NCBI GenBank assembly: GCA_030998015.1
Contig: JARWMV010000053.1
Location: 39,890-103,889 of the forward strand
Length of the DNA stretch: 64,000 bases
Source of the DNA: Ceratorhiza oryzae-sativae
Lineage: Eukaryota; Basidiomycota; Agaricomycetes; Cantharellales; Ceratobasidiaceae
Direction: 5' to 3'
Shown piece by piece: positions 54,443 through 64,000 of this stretch (position 1 is its first letter; every line of letters starts with the position of its first letter). The notes under the pieces were generated by a model that was not told the DNA's origin, ran no database searches, and saw only the letters and a program-made list of their open reading frames with translations. The position numbers and the translations under genes are program-made.

Positions 54443-57270
54443 GACAGTGGGACTTATCACATGATAGCTAGATATTCGGGCATTGGCTGAGTATTATGAC
54501 TATTCTCATGAGTCTGCTCCGTCGCGATCAATAAATGTCGAGCGTAAAAAACAGCCATAACCTGAGGGGTCCGATATCAGAGTACGTTGGGCACTACGCT
54601 TGGGCATTCCGCGATTGGTTCTCGGTCTGGCACAGTACCTTTCATTTGGAAAATCGGCTCTGGTTTGGCATGAAGATGGCTGAAATCATCAATTTTTAAA
54701 ACTTCTGGGCCTCGGCCTCGTCATGGTGATGCTAGCCTATGATCCAGATTCACACACTGTTCAGGTATTCAAATGATCTCCATGAGTAGTAAATCACATG
54801 ATCAATTCACTTTCAATTCACTTGCTCCGTTTTGATGGGTGAATGCTCGACTATTTGCCGGCCATCTCCTCATCTGTGCGGAGATAATGGCTGTTGCGCT
54901 TCTGTACGGTGTGGCTACAATCATGCTCTGGACGTCTGATTCTGCGAGCGCAATGGTTTTGCCTATAGGCATTTTCACGAGAAATACGAAGGATATCAAC
55001 GAAATGGTTTAGATTCCCGGGTGACAAAAAACTATACGTTGTTTGAGAATGCGAACATGGTAAGAGAATATGTAAGGGCAGTAATCTTATGTACCGATGG
55101 AGACGTGTGCGCGAGGTGGTGGAAAGCGATGAGATAAGACTACCGAGCGTACACACGACTACACACCGGGAGCATACCCCCGGTCACCCCCTAGCCCACC
55201 GAGCGCAAATAATACCACACTGGCCCAACCCACTATCTGTGCTAGTGTATGTCTTCCCCTGCACTACCATGCATTAGGTAAAACTATGAGCGTGAAGTTT
55301 CCCGAGAGCCCTAGCAATTCTGCAGACTTTTTCTCTTCCGGAATTCCAGAACATGATTGATATAGATTTCAGACTTAAGCGGCAGTAAATAGCGTGGTTG
55401 AACAGCAACCGGCCGAAAGGACACTGTAGGAAGCGGCTAATGATGCACATGCTGATGTGAGCGTTTGCTACTGATTCCGGGTTATTGCTGTTGGAAATTC
55501 GGTTTTACGGTGCATACATGGCTGACTGGACAGGACCATCAGAGATTTGTTCCCCTGCTCAATTTTCGTGTACTCTACCCCTCTCTTGTCATCAATATGA
55601 CCTGGGCTCTGGACCTTCGTGTAAACAGGAAAGATTGCGATTTATATGTAGCTCTCTGCATATAATATGAACAGACAAACAAATGGGAACCGCCAGAAAT
55701 GCTACTTGTTGCAGAGCACATACTCCGGAATACCTGAAGCATGTTACTTCATTCAGGGTAGCTAGAATATATAGACGTACACAAAAAGATGCATCTAAAA
55801 AGGTCTCAAAGCAATTTGGCTGCTCAAGAGGTTCTACGAAGTTCCCAGCATCAATTGATACAGGCTTCACCCCCAAGGTATATTGAAGCGTGTATAGTAT
55901 GTATAGTACACTTCAGATAACTTAGCGTAGTGTATGCGAAGCGGAAGAGCTCGAATGGGTATAAGATACGCAAATGAGAGGTGAAAGTCGCTGAGTAGAG
56001 AGGCGACGCATGCATTCAGTTATATAGTAAGAATCGGGGAATACAACGCGTGAATAACGGGTGTATCTATCTAATGTATCTACGAATGGAGTTAACATAC
56101 AAAACTCGGGGTACATGCGGAGAGTAAGGAACAACGTCGATATAATATCGAACAATATACGGGTCAGTTCAACAAGGTATGTTAGATTTGTATAGGGGCT
56201 GGTAGGACTGAGACTATAAGAAACGACATAAATGATATGTTTTCCTTGATCTTTATATAAGCGCACTTGTAGAACGTAGAATTTTATCAGACATTTACAC
56301 TGCATCAATCCCAGTCAAACCACAAGCTAAGTTATAGCTATTAAGGGCTTTCGTCTTTAACAATGGCCGATGCCGGGGTGACTGATGGTCCTCCGCCTCG
56401 GAGAACACAATTACGTCCTTGTTAGATCAGTATGTCCAAACTAATTCCGTATGGTTATGAGCCCCGAAAGCCTTTTATGAATAAAAAATTATCAAGTATT
56501 CCGTGAGCGTTGCCTAAAACAACTGGTGCGTTGCGAGACTTTCCAGAAGGTGGCACGCTCAGGCTCTCACCCCGGTTGTAAGTAAACCCTCATGCTTTAA
56601 CGTGTTTTAGAAACAGGACGGCGTGGATTGCACAGCCTGGTTGGATTCAGCTTCGGAGCGCAGGCGAGGAACTCGTGGTTTCGCCCCTATGTTGCGTGTC
56701 GCTAATTAGCTTATGAGTGGCGCTTATTGCTATTTGAGAATGCTTGGCTCGAGTCTCACAAATACACCACCCCGCAACGACAACCGAACCTGTTCCTTGC
56801 TGTGATGGCGTAGGTTTTAACTCTCTTATATTGAATTTTGATGTGCAACTGTCATCAATCGCTCCTGGAATATTCTTTTGTCAAAGCAGAATAAGCGAAA
56901 TACGAACCGAGTCTCGTCAAATATTTCCAACAACAAACTACTCCGTCACCAGGATTTGGACAGCTGTCCAACCCACACCATGCTGTGCTTCTTTGCCAGT
57001 AACAATATGGCTACTTAGGGGTAGTCGAGCACATTGAAAGAAGTGCGCCCCGCCCATTGCAAACCACAACAAAGGACGATGGCAACCGCCGAGCACACAA
57101 TGGATACACCGCCGCGTGTTGGTCGTCGCCTTGGGCCGGCTGCCCCGTGCCCATCCGGCCGTGTGATTACCTTTGGTTCTTGTTTGACAGGAGTTTGTCC
57201 CCTTGTACGGCACACGCGCCTCACCTCGTCGCGAAGCCCGCTTGCTCGGTCTAATTGGCTTCTGGATTCG
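54443..57270. other. Stretch without recognised gene
   Basis: About 2.8 kb with short frames only. No conserved domain is visible. The last few hundred bases include the promoter of the secreted protein at 57500. Confidence 0.4.
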
Positions 57271-57499
57271 CATATATAAGATCCCTGGATGATCCCTCTG
57301 GATGCCTCATCAGCTCTCTCATACTTGTCTGCGGTGTCCTCTCGGGTTCTTCTATACTTTTATTTCTTTTCTTGCCCCCTTTTTTGAGACTTGACGTCTC
57401 TTTCCGCCCGGCGCGCCACTCATTCTACTTGACCACGCTTCGAAAGCGTCATCCTATCCTTATACATTTTCTTTTCGAGATTTCCACACTTTATTCGCA
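57271..57499 (+). promoter_or_regulatory. Promoter and CT-rich leader of the secreted protein gene
   Basis: ATATATAAG (57272-57280) is a TATA box about 220 bp upstream of the ATG. It is followed by long pyrimidine-rich runs (TCTTTTCTTGCCCCCTTTTTT near 57365), typical of strongly expressed fungal genes. Confidence 0.6.
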
Positions 57500-58675
57500 A
57501 TGACTCGTCTAGCTGTCCTGACTGCTGTCCTCGCCATTTCTGTCTCTGCTTTCCCCATCCACAAGCGTATTGCCCAAACAACAATCGACGCCGTTACCCC
57601 TTGGGAGCAGGCTTGCCGCACCGCCGGTGGAGGTGCCAAGTGCAACGATATTGCCGTTACTGCTGCGGGCACCCTTTTGGCCGCACCTCCTCCGTGTGCG
57701 CAGCAAGACTCCGCCGACGCCATGATCAATTTGGCCAAGTCTCTCAACAATGATGCCGACATGATTAGACTCGCACAAATCTTCCGACAGCAGCCGAGGA
57801 ACGCGGTGAGTGATTGACATGCTTCGCTCTGTTGGCGGCTGCTCACTCGGGATTATTAATAGCCGGATTCACTCGCCTCTCTGTATTGCCAAACCGCGCC
57901 TAAAAATACCGAGCTCGAGGGGCTGTTCCAGTGCCAGTTTGCCGGCGTGAAACAGAATACGTTTACCGGTAACGTAAAGGCTGGTGCAGGTAAGCTTGAA
58001 TATTCGCTACGCCTCTATTCTCCTGTCAAAACACGAAACTTATTCCTTCCAGCTGGTACCGTTCCTCTTGGTCTAAAGTCGCTCAATCCTGCTGGCTCAT
58101 GCCCTGCGAATCCCAACGGTCCCGTCCCAGACGGTGTCCAGTTGAACACTCTCGTCCAGAGTCCTGGTACTGGCCAGAACACCGGGAACATTGGAGGGGG
58201 CAACGGAAATGGGGGCTCTAATACTTCCTCGTCCGCTGACCCAACCATCACTCCGAGCCCATCCGGTACCGGCTCCGGTGCTGTTACCATTACCATCACT
58301 CGGGTCCAAACCGTCACCGTTACTGCCAGCAATGGTGGACCTGCGCCCTCTGCCAGCACGACACCTGGGCCGATCACCAACGAGGCCGCCAAGAACTTCA
58401 GGCTCCAAAACGGACTCGACGCTCAGAAACTCAATAAGTCGTTCGCTTCTCTCAATGCCAACTCGAAATGCAAGGATGGCCAGCAAGCGTGCATTAATGG
58501 CGGCTTTGCCCAATGTGTCGGCGGAAAGTTCAGCGTCAGCCCTTGCTCAGGTGGCACCCAGTGCTTTGCTCTCCCTCTTGTGAACAAGGCTGGTACTAGT
58601 TTGGCTTGCGACTCTCGGGCTGATGCCCAGGCGAGGATCGCGGCGACCGGTGCAACTGGTGGATTGCAAGGCTAG
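57500..58675 (+). CDS. Secreted protein with C-terminal CBM19-like Cys-rich domain
   Basis: Three exons (57500-57805, 57863-57989, 58053-58675) give 351 residues. Signal peptide: MTRLAVLTAVLAISVSAFP, followed by a possible Kex2-type KR. The N-terminal domain (about 25-165) has paired Cys (ACRTAGGGAKC, PPCAQQ, LYCQTAP, FQCQF). A Gly/Asn/Ser/Thr-rich linker with many Ser/Thr follows, likely O-glycosylated. The C-terminal module (about 290-340: NSKCKDGQQACINGGFAQCV, SPCSGGTQCFALP, LACDS) resembles chitin-binding CBM19; that match is from memory. It is probably a wall-associated or exported chitin-binding protein. No catalytic domain is visible. Frames and splice sites are intact. Confidence 0.85.
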
Positions 58676-59462
58676 ATCATAGGATAGGCCGGCACAAGTC
58701 GCTTCAATGCGTCTCGCTTTGTATCGAGAGTAGTCTGTTTCAATATTAAAATGTCCGTTTTCATATGATCTATTTAGTGGGTCCGAACTGGGTTCTTATG
58801 GAGATGGCGATCCCTGTTAAGCGCTGCAGCGTAAAGTCCTCGGTATCTTCTCGTCGCGCGCTCTCACTCACTCCTAAGTACGGCTTCACACAAGGCAAAT
58901 ATCCTTATATCATCCATGCCAGCGCCGAGATGGTTATTTAGTAGTCCTACATGTGTCCAGATTGCTCGAAATTCAACGCAGAACGTGGGGTTTCCTTCGC
59001 TCAACCGCGCGGAAATGGACTAGATCTAGTCCAAGCACTGATGACCAATGTACTTGGGCGCCGATTCGTGTCTCTTGCCAACCACGATACCTCCCCAAGC
59101 GGGCGGACTTTATACCGTGCCCATGGTGCGCAAAACCATTACGACAAATTCACGATCACCGCTATCGAGTGTAGCATAAACTTGTAGGAGTATCGTCAGA
59201 CGATACGGCCGTTGAACCTCTTACGTACAATCAGGCGTAGCAGAGGTTACATTCTGCTTGCCCCTCACTTTCTACTGCAACTCAGGAGTACCTAGCCGCT
59301 TCTTAGTACATCGAGTGTGCGCACTTTGCCGAAACCCTCAATTCCGTTCCTACCCCAGCCGCATGAGACAATATTCTGCGAATCATCCACTCTGAACTCC
59401 CCATCATCCTTTCAGAGGAAGCTACAATTGTCCGAGCTCGTAATATCTTGACAGATATACTA
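58676..59462. other. Intergenic region
   Basis: About 790 bp containing the 3' end of the secreted protein gene and the upstream part of the first F-box copy. No further gene is recognised. Confidence 0.4.
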
Positions 59463-59474
59463 AACCGATCTAAA

Positions 59475-60870
59475 ATGGCATCTCTAGTATCTTCGCTGCC
59501 TGCTGAAATCCTGCCTCATATTTTTTTTTCCGAGGCCACTTGCTATTGCGGGCAGACATTTACGTATGAGAATTCCGGGCCCAAGCTCACGGACCCAACG
59601 GTTTTATCTGGCATTTGTCGACAGTGCCGCCATATTGCTCTCGGCCACCGCCCGCTTTGCACGCATCTTGACCATTTGGTCAGCCAAAGACTCACGGAAT
59701 ATCAATATTCATCTTCAGCCATCCGGATTGAGCTTTCTCAAGGCGCCCCACTTTTTGTCAACATGCGCTAGTATCGAACGTTTGATGGGTCCGATTAGGA
59801 TGGAGAGGATGAAGATTTAGATGTTATGTCTATTGACGATGGGTAACACCCTGACAAAATGGTGACTGGTTTAGTGGGGTTTGTGATTCCGCTCATGGCC
59901 CAGGCCTGTGCTTTCAACTTGATGCTTGTGTGACCAAAGCAATATGTCCTCGGCAAATTGATAGACTGTTGGCAATATAGCGGCATTTCTTCCCAGGTGA
60001 AGGCCTTGAAGATTGCATCTATCCTTGAATTCTCTCACTTGGATCTTCACCTCGCCGAAGCCAGCTCTTGGCACCGAAATCCGAAATCACAACTATAAAC
60101 TATTATTTCAGTCACTCGAGGTACTTCACCTACGTAACGTCGTACCGGATTGGTCTCATATATCCCTCAACAATCTCACAGAACTGTACCTTGAAGCAGG
60201 GGACGAGTGGGATCGACAACTGGTGCACCCACAGAAGGAATCCGCTTGTGTCCTAAACTTCAAATCCTTGTCCTTGATGGTTCGATCAGTCTTGGCTCTC
60301 CACTACCCGTGGGTAAAACTATCATACTAAAAGACCTTCGAGGGCTAGCCTTGCGGGAGGAACAAATGGCTTAGTGGTGGAGATAGCATCGAGGCTCGCT
60401 TGCGCGAGTCAAAACCCAATCACGTTGAAAGTCACAATTCGATTCAGTTCACCAGATCAATAATTATTTGCAAGAGTATTTGGGGGGTTGTTGCTGCCGT
60501 AGAACTGCCACCTCTGAGAATCGAGCCATGGCCGTCGGTTTGTGAGTTCTACCCGGCACAGTGTGCTGTGGGCCAGTCTCACGCTAGACGCCTGCTTTTG
60601 GCCCATTCTATCCAAATCTTGGACTATTTCCAGTGTTCTCGAGAGATGATGTTCATGAAGAATGGGGCGTTCGACACGAAGCACCTCATGATCTTTTCCG
60701 GTTTTACTCGAGATTGTCCCCAAGGTTGTACGTCTTCGGAAAGAACGAAAATATTGGGTTTGCTTTTGAATTGGATATCTTCACAATGTCTAAGACTATT
60801 TTTTCACACGTCGATTCTCGCCTCTTGTATTCTCTGTGTTTTTAACTACTACTGCCAATGCTGGGTAGCA
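59475..60870 (+). pseudogene. Decayed F-box protein gene (copy 1)
   Basis: MASLVSSLPAEILPHIFFSE is the F-box start. It continues TVLSGICRQCRHIALGHRPLCTHLDHL, where the family usually has Trp at both Cys positions (CRxWRxIAL; LWxHLD). After APLFVNMR come stops at about 59769 (TAG), 59796 (TAG) and others, yet the reading continues as coherent sequence (FVIPLMAQACAFNLML, VKALKIASILEFSHLDLHLAE). Later, in another frame, come leucine-rich repeats (LEVLHLRNVVPDWSHISLNN, LTELYLEAGDEWD). Stops are of all three types, unlike the TGA-only decay in the transposon island. F-box proteins select targets for SCF ubiquitin ligases; this copy is dead. Confidence 0.65.
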
Positions 60871-61482
60871 TAGTGACCCCCCATGGGGTTGGAACGAATT
60901 GGTCGGTTACATCTTTGTTGCAAGTTGATTTTGTTTTAAATCCCAAATATAACAGTAAAGTCGAAATGCCCTGATATCAAGCCTTCCCCCGTTGGATCGC
61001 GAAAATATCGACGTCGACTGAATCTACTGCACTAACGACACCATAATTGAATATGGAACTCATATATGCGTAAACCAAGGATAGGACACACACTTCGTCA
61101 TGAGCATGAAACTATGTTTTCATCCTTGATCTGTCATGTTTTACCTAAAAGCGCCGCAAATCTGTGCCTACCGCCCCAACCGATTTTCAACCCGGGTACA
61201 TTTCGGGACAAGGCAGCAACTGTCAAAGACCCTAATGAGGCCACGTTGAATCCTTTGTTTATAACCTTTTCTACACATCTCGGCCATTCTAATCATAGCC
61301 CTTTCTCCCATCCTTCAGTCGTCGACAACAAGCTGTCTCCTATCTCGCATCAAGGCGTTGGTATAATTGTTAGGTGAGATTTTCCTCAAAACGATCTTGA
61401 ATTTCGCCTACATAAAACATTATCCATTTGGTTTTATCTTGCTCCAGGCAAAGGCACTGCAATCACCGACAAGAATTTTCAA

Positions 61483-62937
61483 ATGGCTTCATTCATCCAA
61501 AAGCTTCCGCTTGAGCTGTTAGAACGCGTGTTTGTTGAAGCAACCCGACCCTACCGGCCCAGCATTTCTAACACTTCAGCTCCTGCTACCGTAAACGCCA
61601 TACAGCTCTGTGGTGTTTGTAAACAATGGCGGCAAGTTGTCCTCCATGACAAAATGTTTTGGACAGACCTCGAGCTAGTTCTCAATAAAGAGACTATCGA
61701 CCGTGGATATCCCGACCCAAAGGCTTGGGTTAGGTACTCCCAAGGCGCACCGTTACAAATCCGTCTTCAAGAGTACCATTTTTTCGAGCGCGGTGACCAA
61801 GAGAATGACTGCTTAGACAGCCCTGAGTATACTCATGATCAGCTCGCCGAGGCGATCAAGCCGCTTGTCCAATTCTTGGTTCCACTTCTGCCGCAAGTTG
61901 AATCATTGTCATTTTTCTTCATTGGCCCAAAGACTTCGTTTTAGCAAGTCTGGTAGACCTGTGGATATCTCATGGCACTCTGGGCCGAGCCAAGTCCCTT
62001 GAAATCCAATCGTGCCCCAGGACAACGCCTTCACGCTTTAGGGTCACTAACTCCAGATCACCTGCCACAGAGCAACTCCGGCGTCCCCTCCAATTTTTTG
62101 AATCTTTGAACCTCCTTCATCTCGAGAACGTAACCATGCCCGATTGGTCGAAACCTCAGTTACAGCAATATTACATCTCTGTACATTTCGTCTAAGCTTG
62201 ATCCGTGGACTCTGGATTTATTTCAGCTTAGATCTATAATCGCTCCATGTGCGAACCTAAAGCACTTGACCTTGGATAGCTTAGATATGGGCTACGAGCC
62301 TCCGAATTTGCCGCACGTCGCGCTTCATGAGCTCAAAACGCTTACAATTGGCTCGGTTACCAGCCTCGCTTTTCTCGAATCGTTACTCGGGATGGTCAGC
62401 GTCGGCCAAATGCCATTATCTTTAAGCCTCTACATTCCACATTGGTCGCAAAACGCCAAAACAAGAGCTCTAAGTGCGATGATGCAATTCCTCTGCCGGT
62501 CGAACGTGACGGAGCTTCATGTTAGGAGTGTGGAATATTTCTGTTCGGCGTTTGAGATTGGCCCGCTGCCCCGAGTTCGGAGACTACTACTCCATCGCAT
62601 CCTGGTTACCGAAGAACACCATCATAGCCCTCTGGAAGAGCAGATGCTCGCGCCTCTAGGTGCTTCAAGGTCCATCCAGCCAATGCGTCCACTTTGGCCA
62701 GCCTTAGAGACACTCCACATATCGAACGGGCGACTAGCAATGGACCACATCTGTACCTTATTATCGATCCATCCGATTCGGACCCTCTACTTGAAGGACT
62801 GCACCGAAGAGGTGTGCCCAGCCGGGTATCCCCAGACAATCCAGCCGATCTCTGAAGACAGCGCACGTATCCTAGCAGTCAAGGTGTCCAAACTCGTATT
62901 TTACAAAGCTGGGTGGGTATCCTGGCCGCCCGCGTAA
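61483..62937 (+). pseudogene. F-box/leucine-rich protein gene (copy 2) with frame breaks
   Basis: The start MASFIQKLPLELLERVFVEA and the F-box pair with VNAIQLCGVCKQWRQVVLHD, KMFWTDLELV are well preserved. The region to 61944 is open. At the T-run near 61937-61940 the frame shifts by one base (GPKTSF, then LASLVDLWISHGTLGRAKSL), and a second break lies near 62190-62230 (after LLHLENVTMPDWSKP). From about 62233 to 62937 the LRR-like part is open again (QLRSIIAPCANLKHLTLDSL ... KVSKLVFYKAGWVSWPPA). No GT-AG intron repairs the first break. Either a recent pseudogene or a base error in a homopolymer. Tandem paralogue of copy 1. Confidence 0.6.
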
Positions 62938-62940
62938 GTC

Positions 62941-64000
62941 GCTATATCCTAGCCATAGATGATATTGCCTGTGGGTTCGACTCTTGGGGAATGTACATTG
63001 CCAGTGATATTAGATAATATATTGGACGAAACTCGTGTGATAATTTCCAAGCGAGGGTCGATGCTATATAGTATATACTCGGACTCGTATACGCTTGTTT
63101 GCTCATTCCTCCACCCACTAGCTGTTTGGCCGCCAGCAAATCTCACGAGTGAGATATTAGACATATAAGCCTAGCGCTTCAGTTTTAAGCAGCACCGGAA
63201 TGGACAAGTTTCAGCTTTCAGCACTGTGCCAATCATGAAAAACCGATTCCACCACGTTGGGTTGAGGTTTGTGTCGCTTCAGCACTCGACCCGAGCCATG
63301 TCAATAACGATAAGCAAGCAATTGCCCCTACCACACAACCCACCCTGACCGAGCCCGATCAATAAACTCGACTGAGCTCCGTGGCCGGCGCTCAAAAAAC
63401 TTGACCTGTGGAACTGCATTTTGGAAACGAAATACATGTACGAGCCTCCATCGCCTGATAAGACAAAAAAAACTATACCTTAGAGAGTCTTATGCCGATC
63501 GCGTTTATCAGGAAGACGCCACGAAATGGAGCCGCAACCAGAAGAGGAATACGCGCGGTGTGTCTCCCCCATAGTATCGAAAGCCATACGATACGAAACT
63601 GGATGGAAGAATTGGCCCGTGTCATCGTGGTGCCAAATCCCGTAGTGTCTTGCTGGTGGATAGTCTACTGACATTTGCAGGGCCGATTTTCATCCTTTGT
63701 TGATCCAATGGTCGACTTGAATAAATTTCCTAGACTAATCAACTTGTAGATATACTTCCCATACCTCTATTATGATACTGGTTCGCGCGCGCATATAACA
63801 TGGAAGCGTTCTGCAATCCGGTCATCAATTCAAGCGAATGTAGCAACGACGGAGACTATCGATAAGATAAGATTTATCAGATCTCTATTGCGAAGCCTCA
63901 CGACTGGAACGTGTCATCAATCAAAACAAACGCCACGAGGCTCTGGCCACGGTTTTTTGTCCCTCGGGGCCCTCGTACTCTGACAATCTCTCACGACATC
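62941..64000. other. Right edge without recognised gene
   Basis: About 1 kb with short frames only and no recognisable domain. Confidence 0.35.

Overview
This is a fungal window, almost certainly from an agaricomycete. Short GT-AG introns (about 50-65 bp) interrupt nearly every gene, and the gene set (Zn2Cys6 factor, thaumatin-like protein, secreted Ser/Thr-Gly-rich protein with a C-terminal Cys-rich module, F-box paralogues) and the transposon set (chromodomain Ty3/gypsy, Ty1/copia, BED-finger hAT, Tc1/mariner, RNase H-bearing LINE) fit. The closest match I recognise is the Rhizoctonia/Ceratobasidiaceae type; that genus-level call is inference.

The window has two compartments. Positions 1 to about 44.9 kb are a transposon island. 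From the left it holds: a decayed zinc-finger/PHD gene (1-1721); a left-truncated Ty3/gypsy element on the minus strand ('gypsy-1 copy A', about 1.95-11.93 kb) that carries a 1,315-bp solo LTR, a 544-bp solo LTR and a dead Tc1/mariner copy; a second gypsy family ('gypsy-2', up to 22.94 kb) with three unrecognised accessory ORFs downstream of pol and its own solo-LTR insertion, itself holding a 952-bp inverted-repeat element; a dead low-complexity gene (23.4-25.7 kb); and a complete hAT transposon (26,563-42,609) with an 8-bp target duplication. The hAT was entered by a copia element (28,332-40,783), whose gag holds a 518-bp solo LTR (32,328-39,795), which holds a full-length gypsy-1 copy (copy B, 32,490-39,434). 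Every nesting level has a visible target-site duplication. A LINE 3' end (43.6-44.7 kb) closes the island.

Positions 45-64 kb are gene-like and free of recognisable transposons: a 12-exon Zn2Cys6 transcription factor (45,985-49,980, +), a 5-exon thaumatin-like protein (50,826-51,822, -), a long non-coding stretch, a 3-exon secreted protein (57,500-58,675, +) and two tandem F-box genes with broken frames (59.5-62.9 kb).

The strongest signals are: (i) nearly every in-frame stop in the island is TGA where the family or sister copy indicates Arg (CGA), and catalytic Asp/Glu losses also fit CpG to TpG/CpA change, pointing to methylation- or RIP-like inactivation; (ii) the innermost element has more diverged LTRs than the older element enclosing it, with transition-only differences; (iii) a Tf1-type self-priming signal in gypsy-1; (iv) accessory ORF modules in both gypsy families, including an antisense Cys-rich ORF and a pol-stop/ATG overlap.
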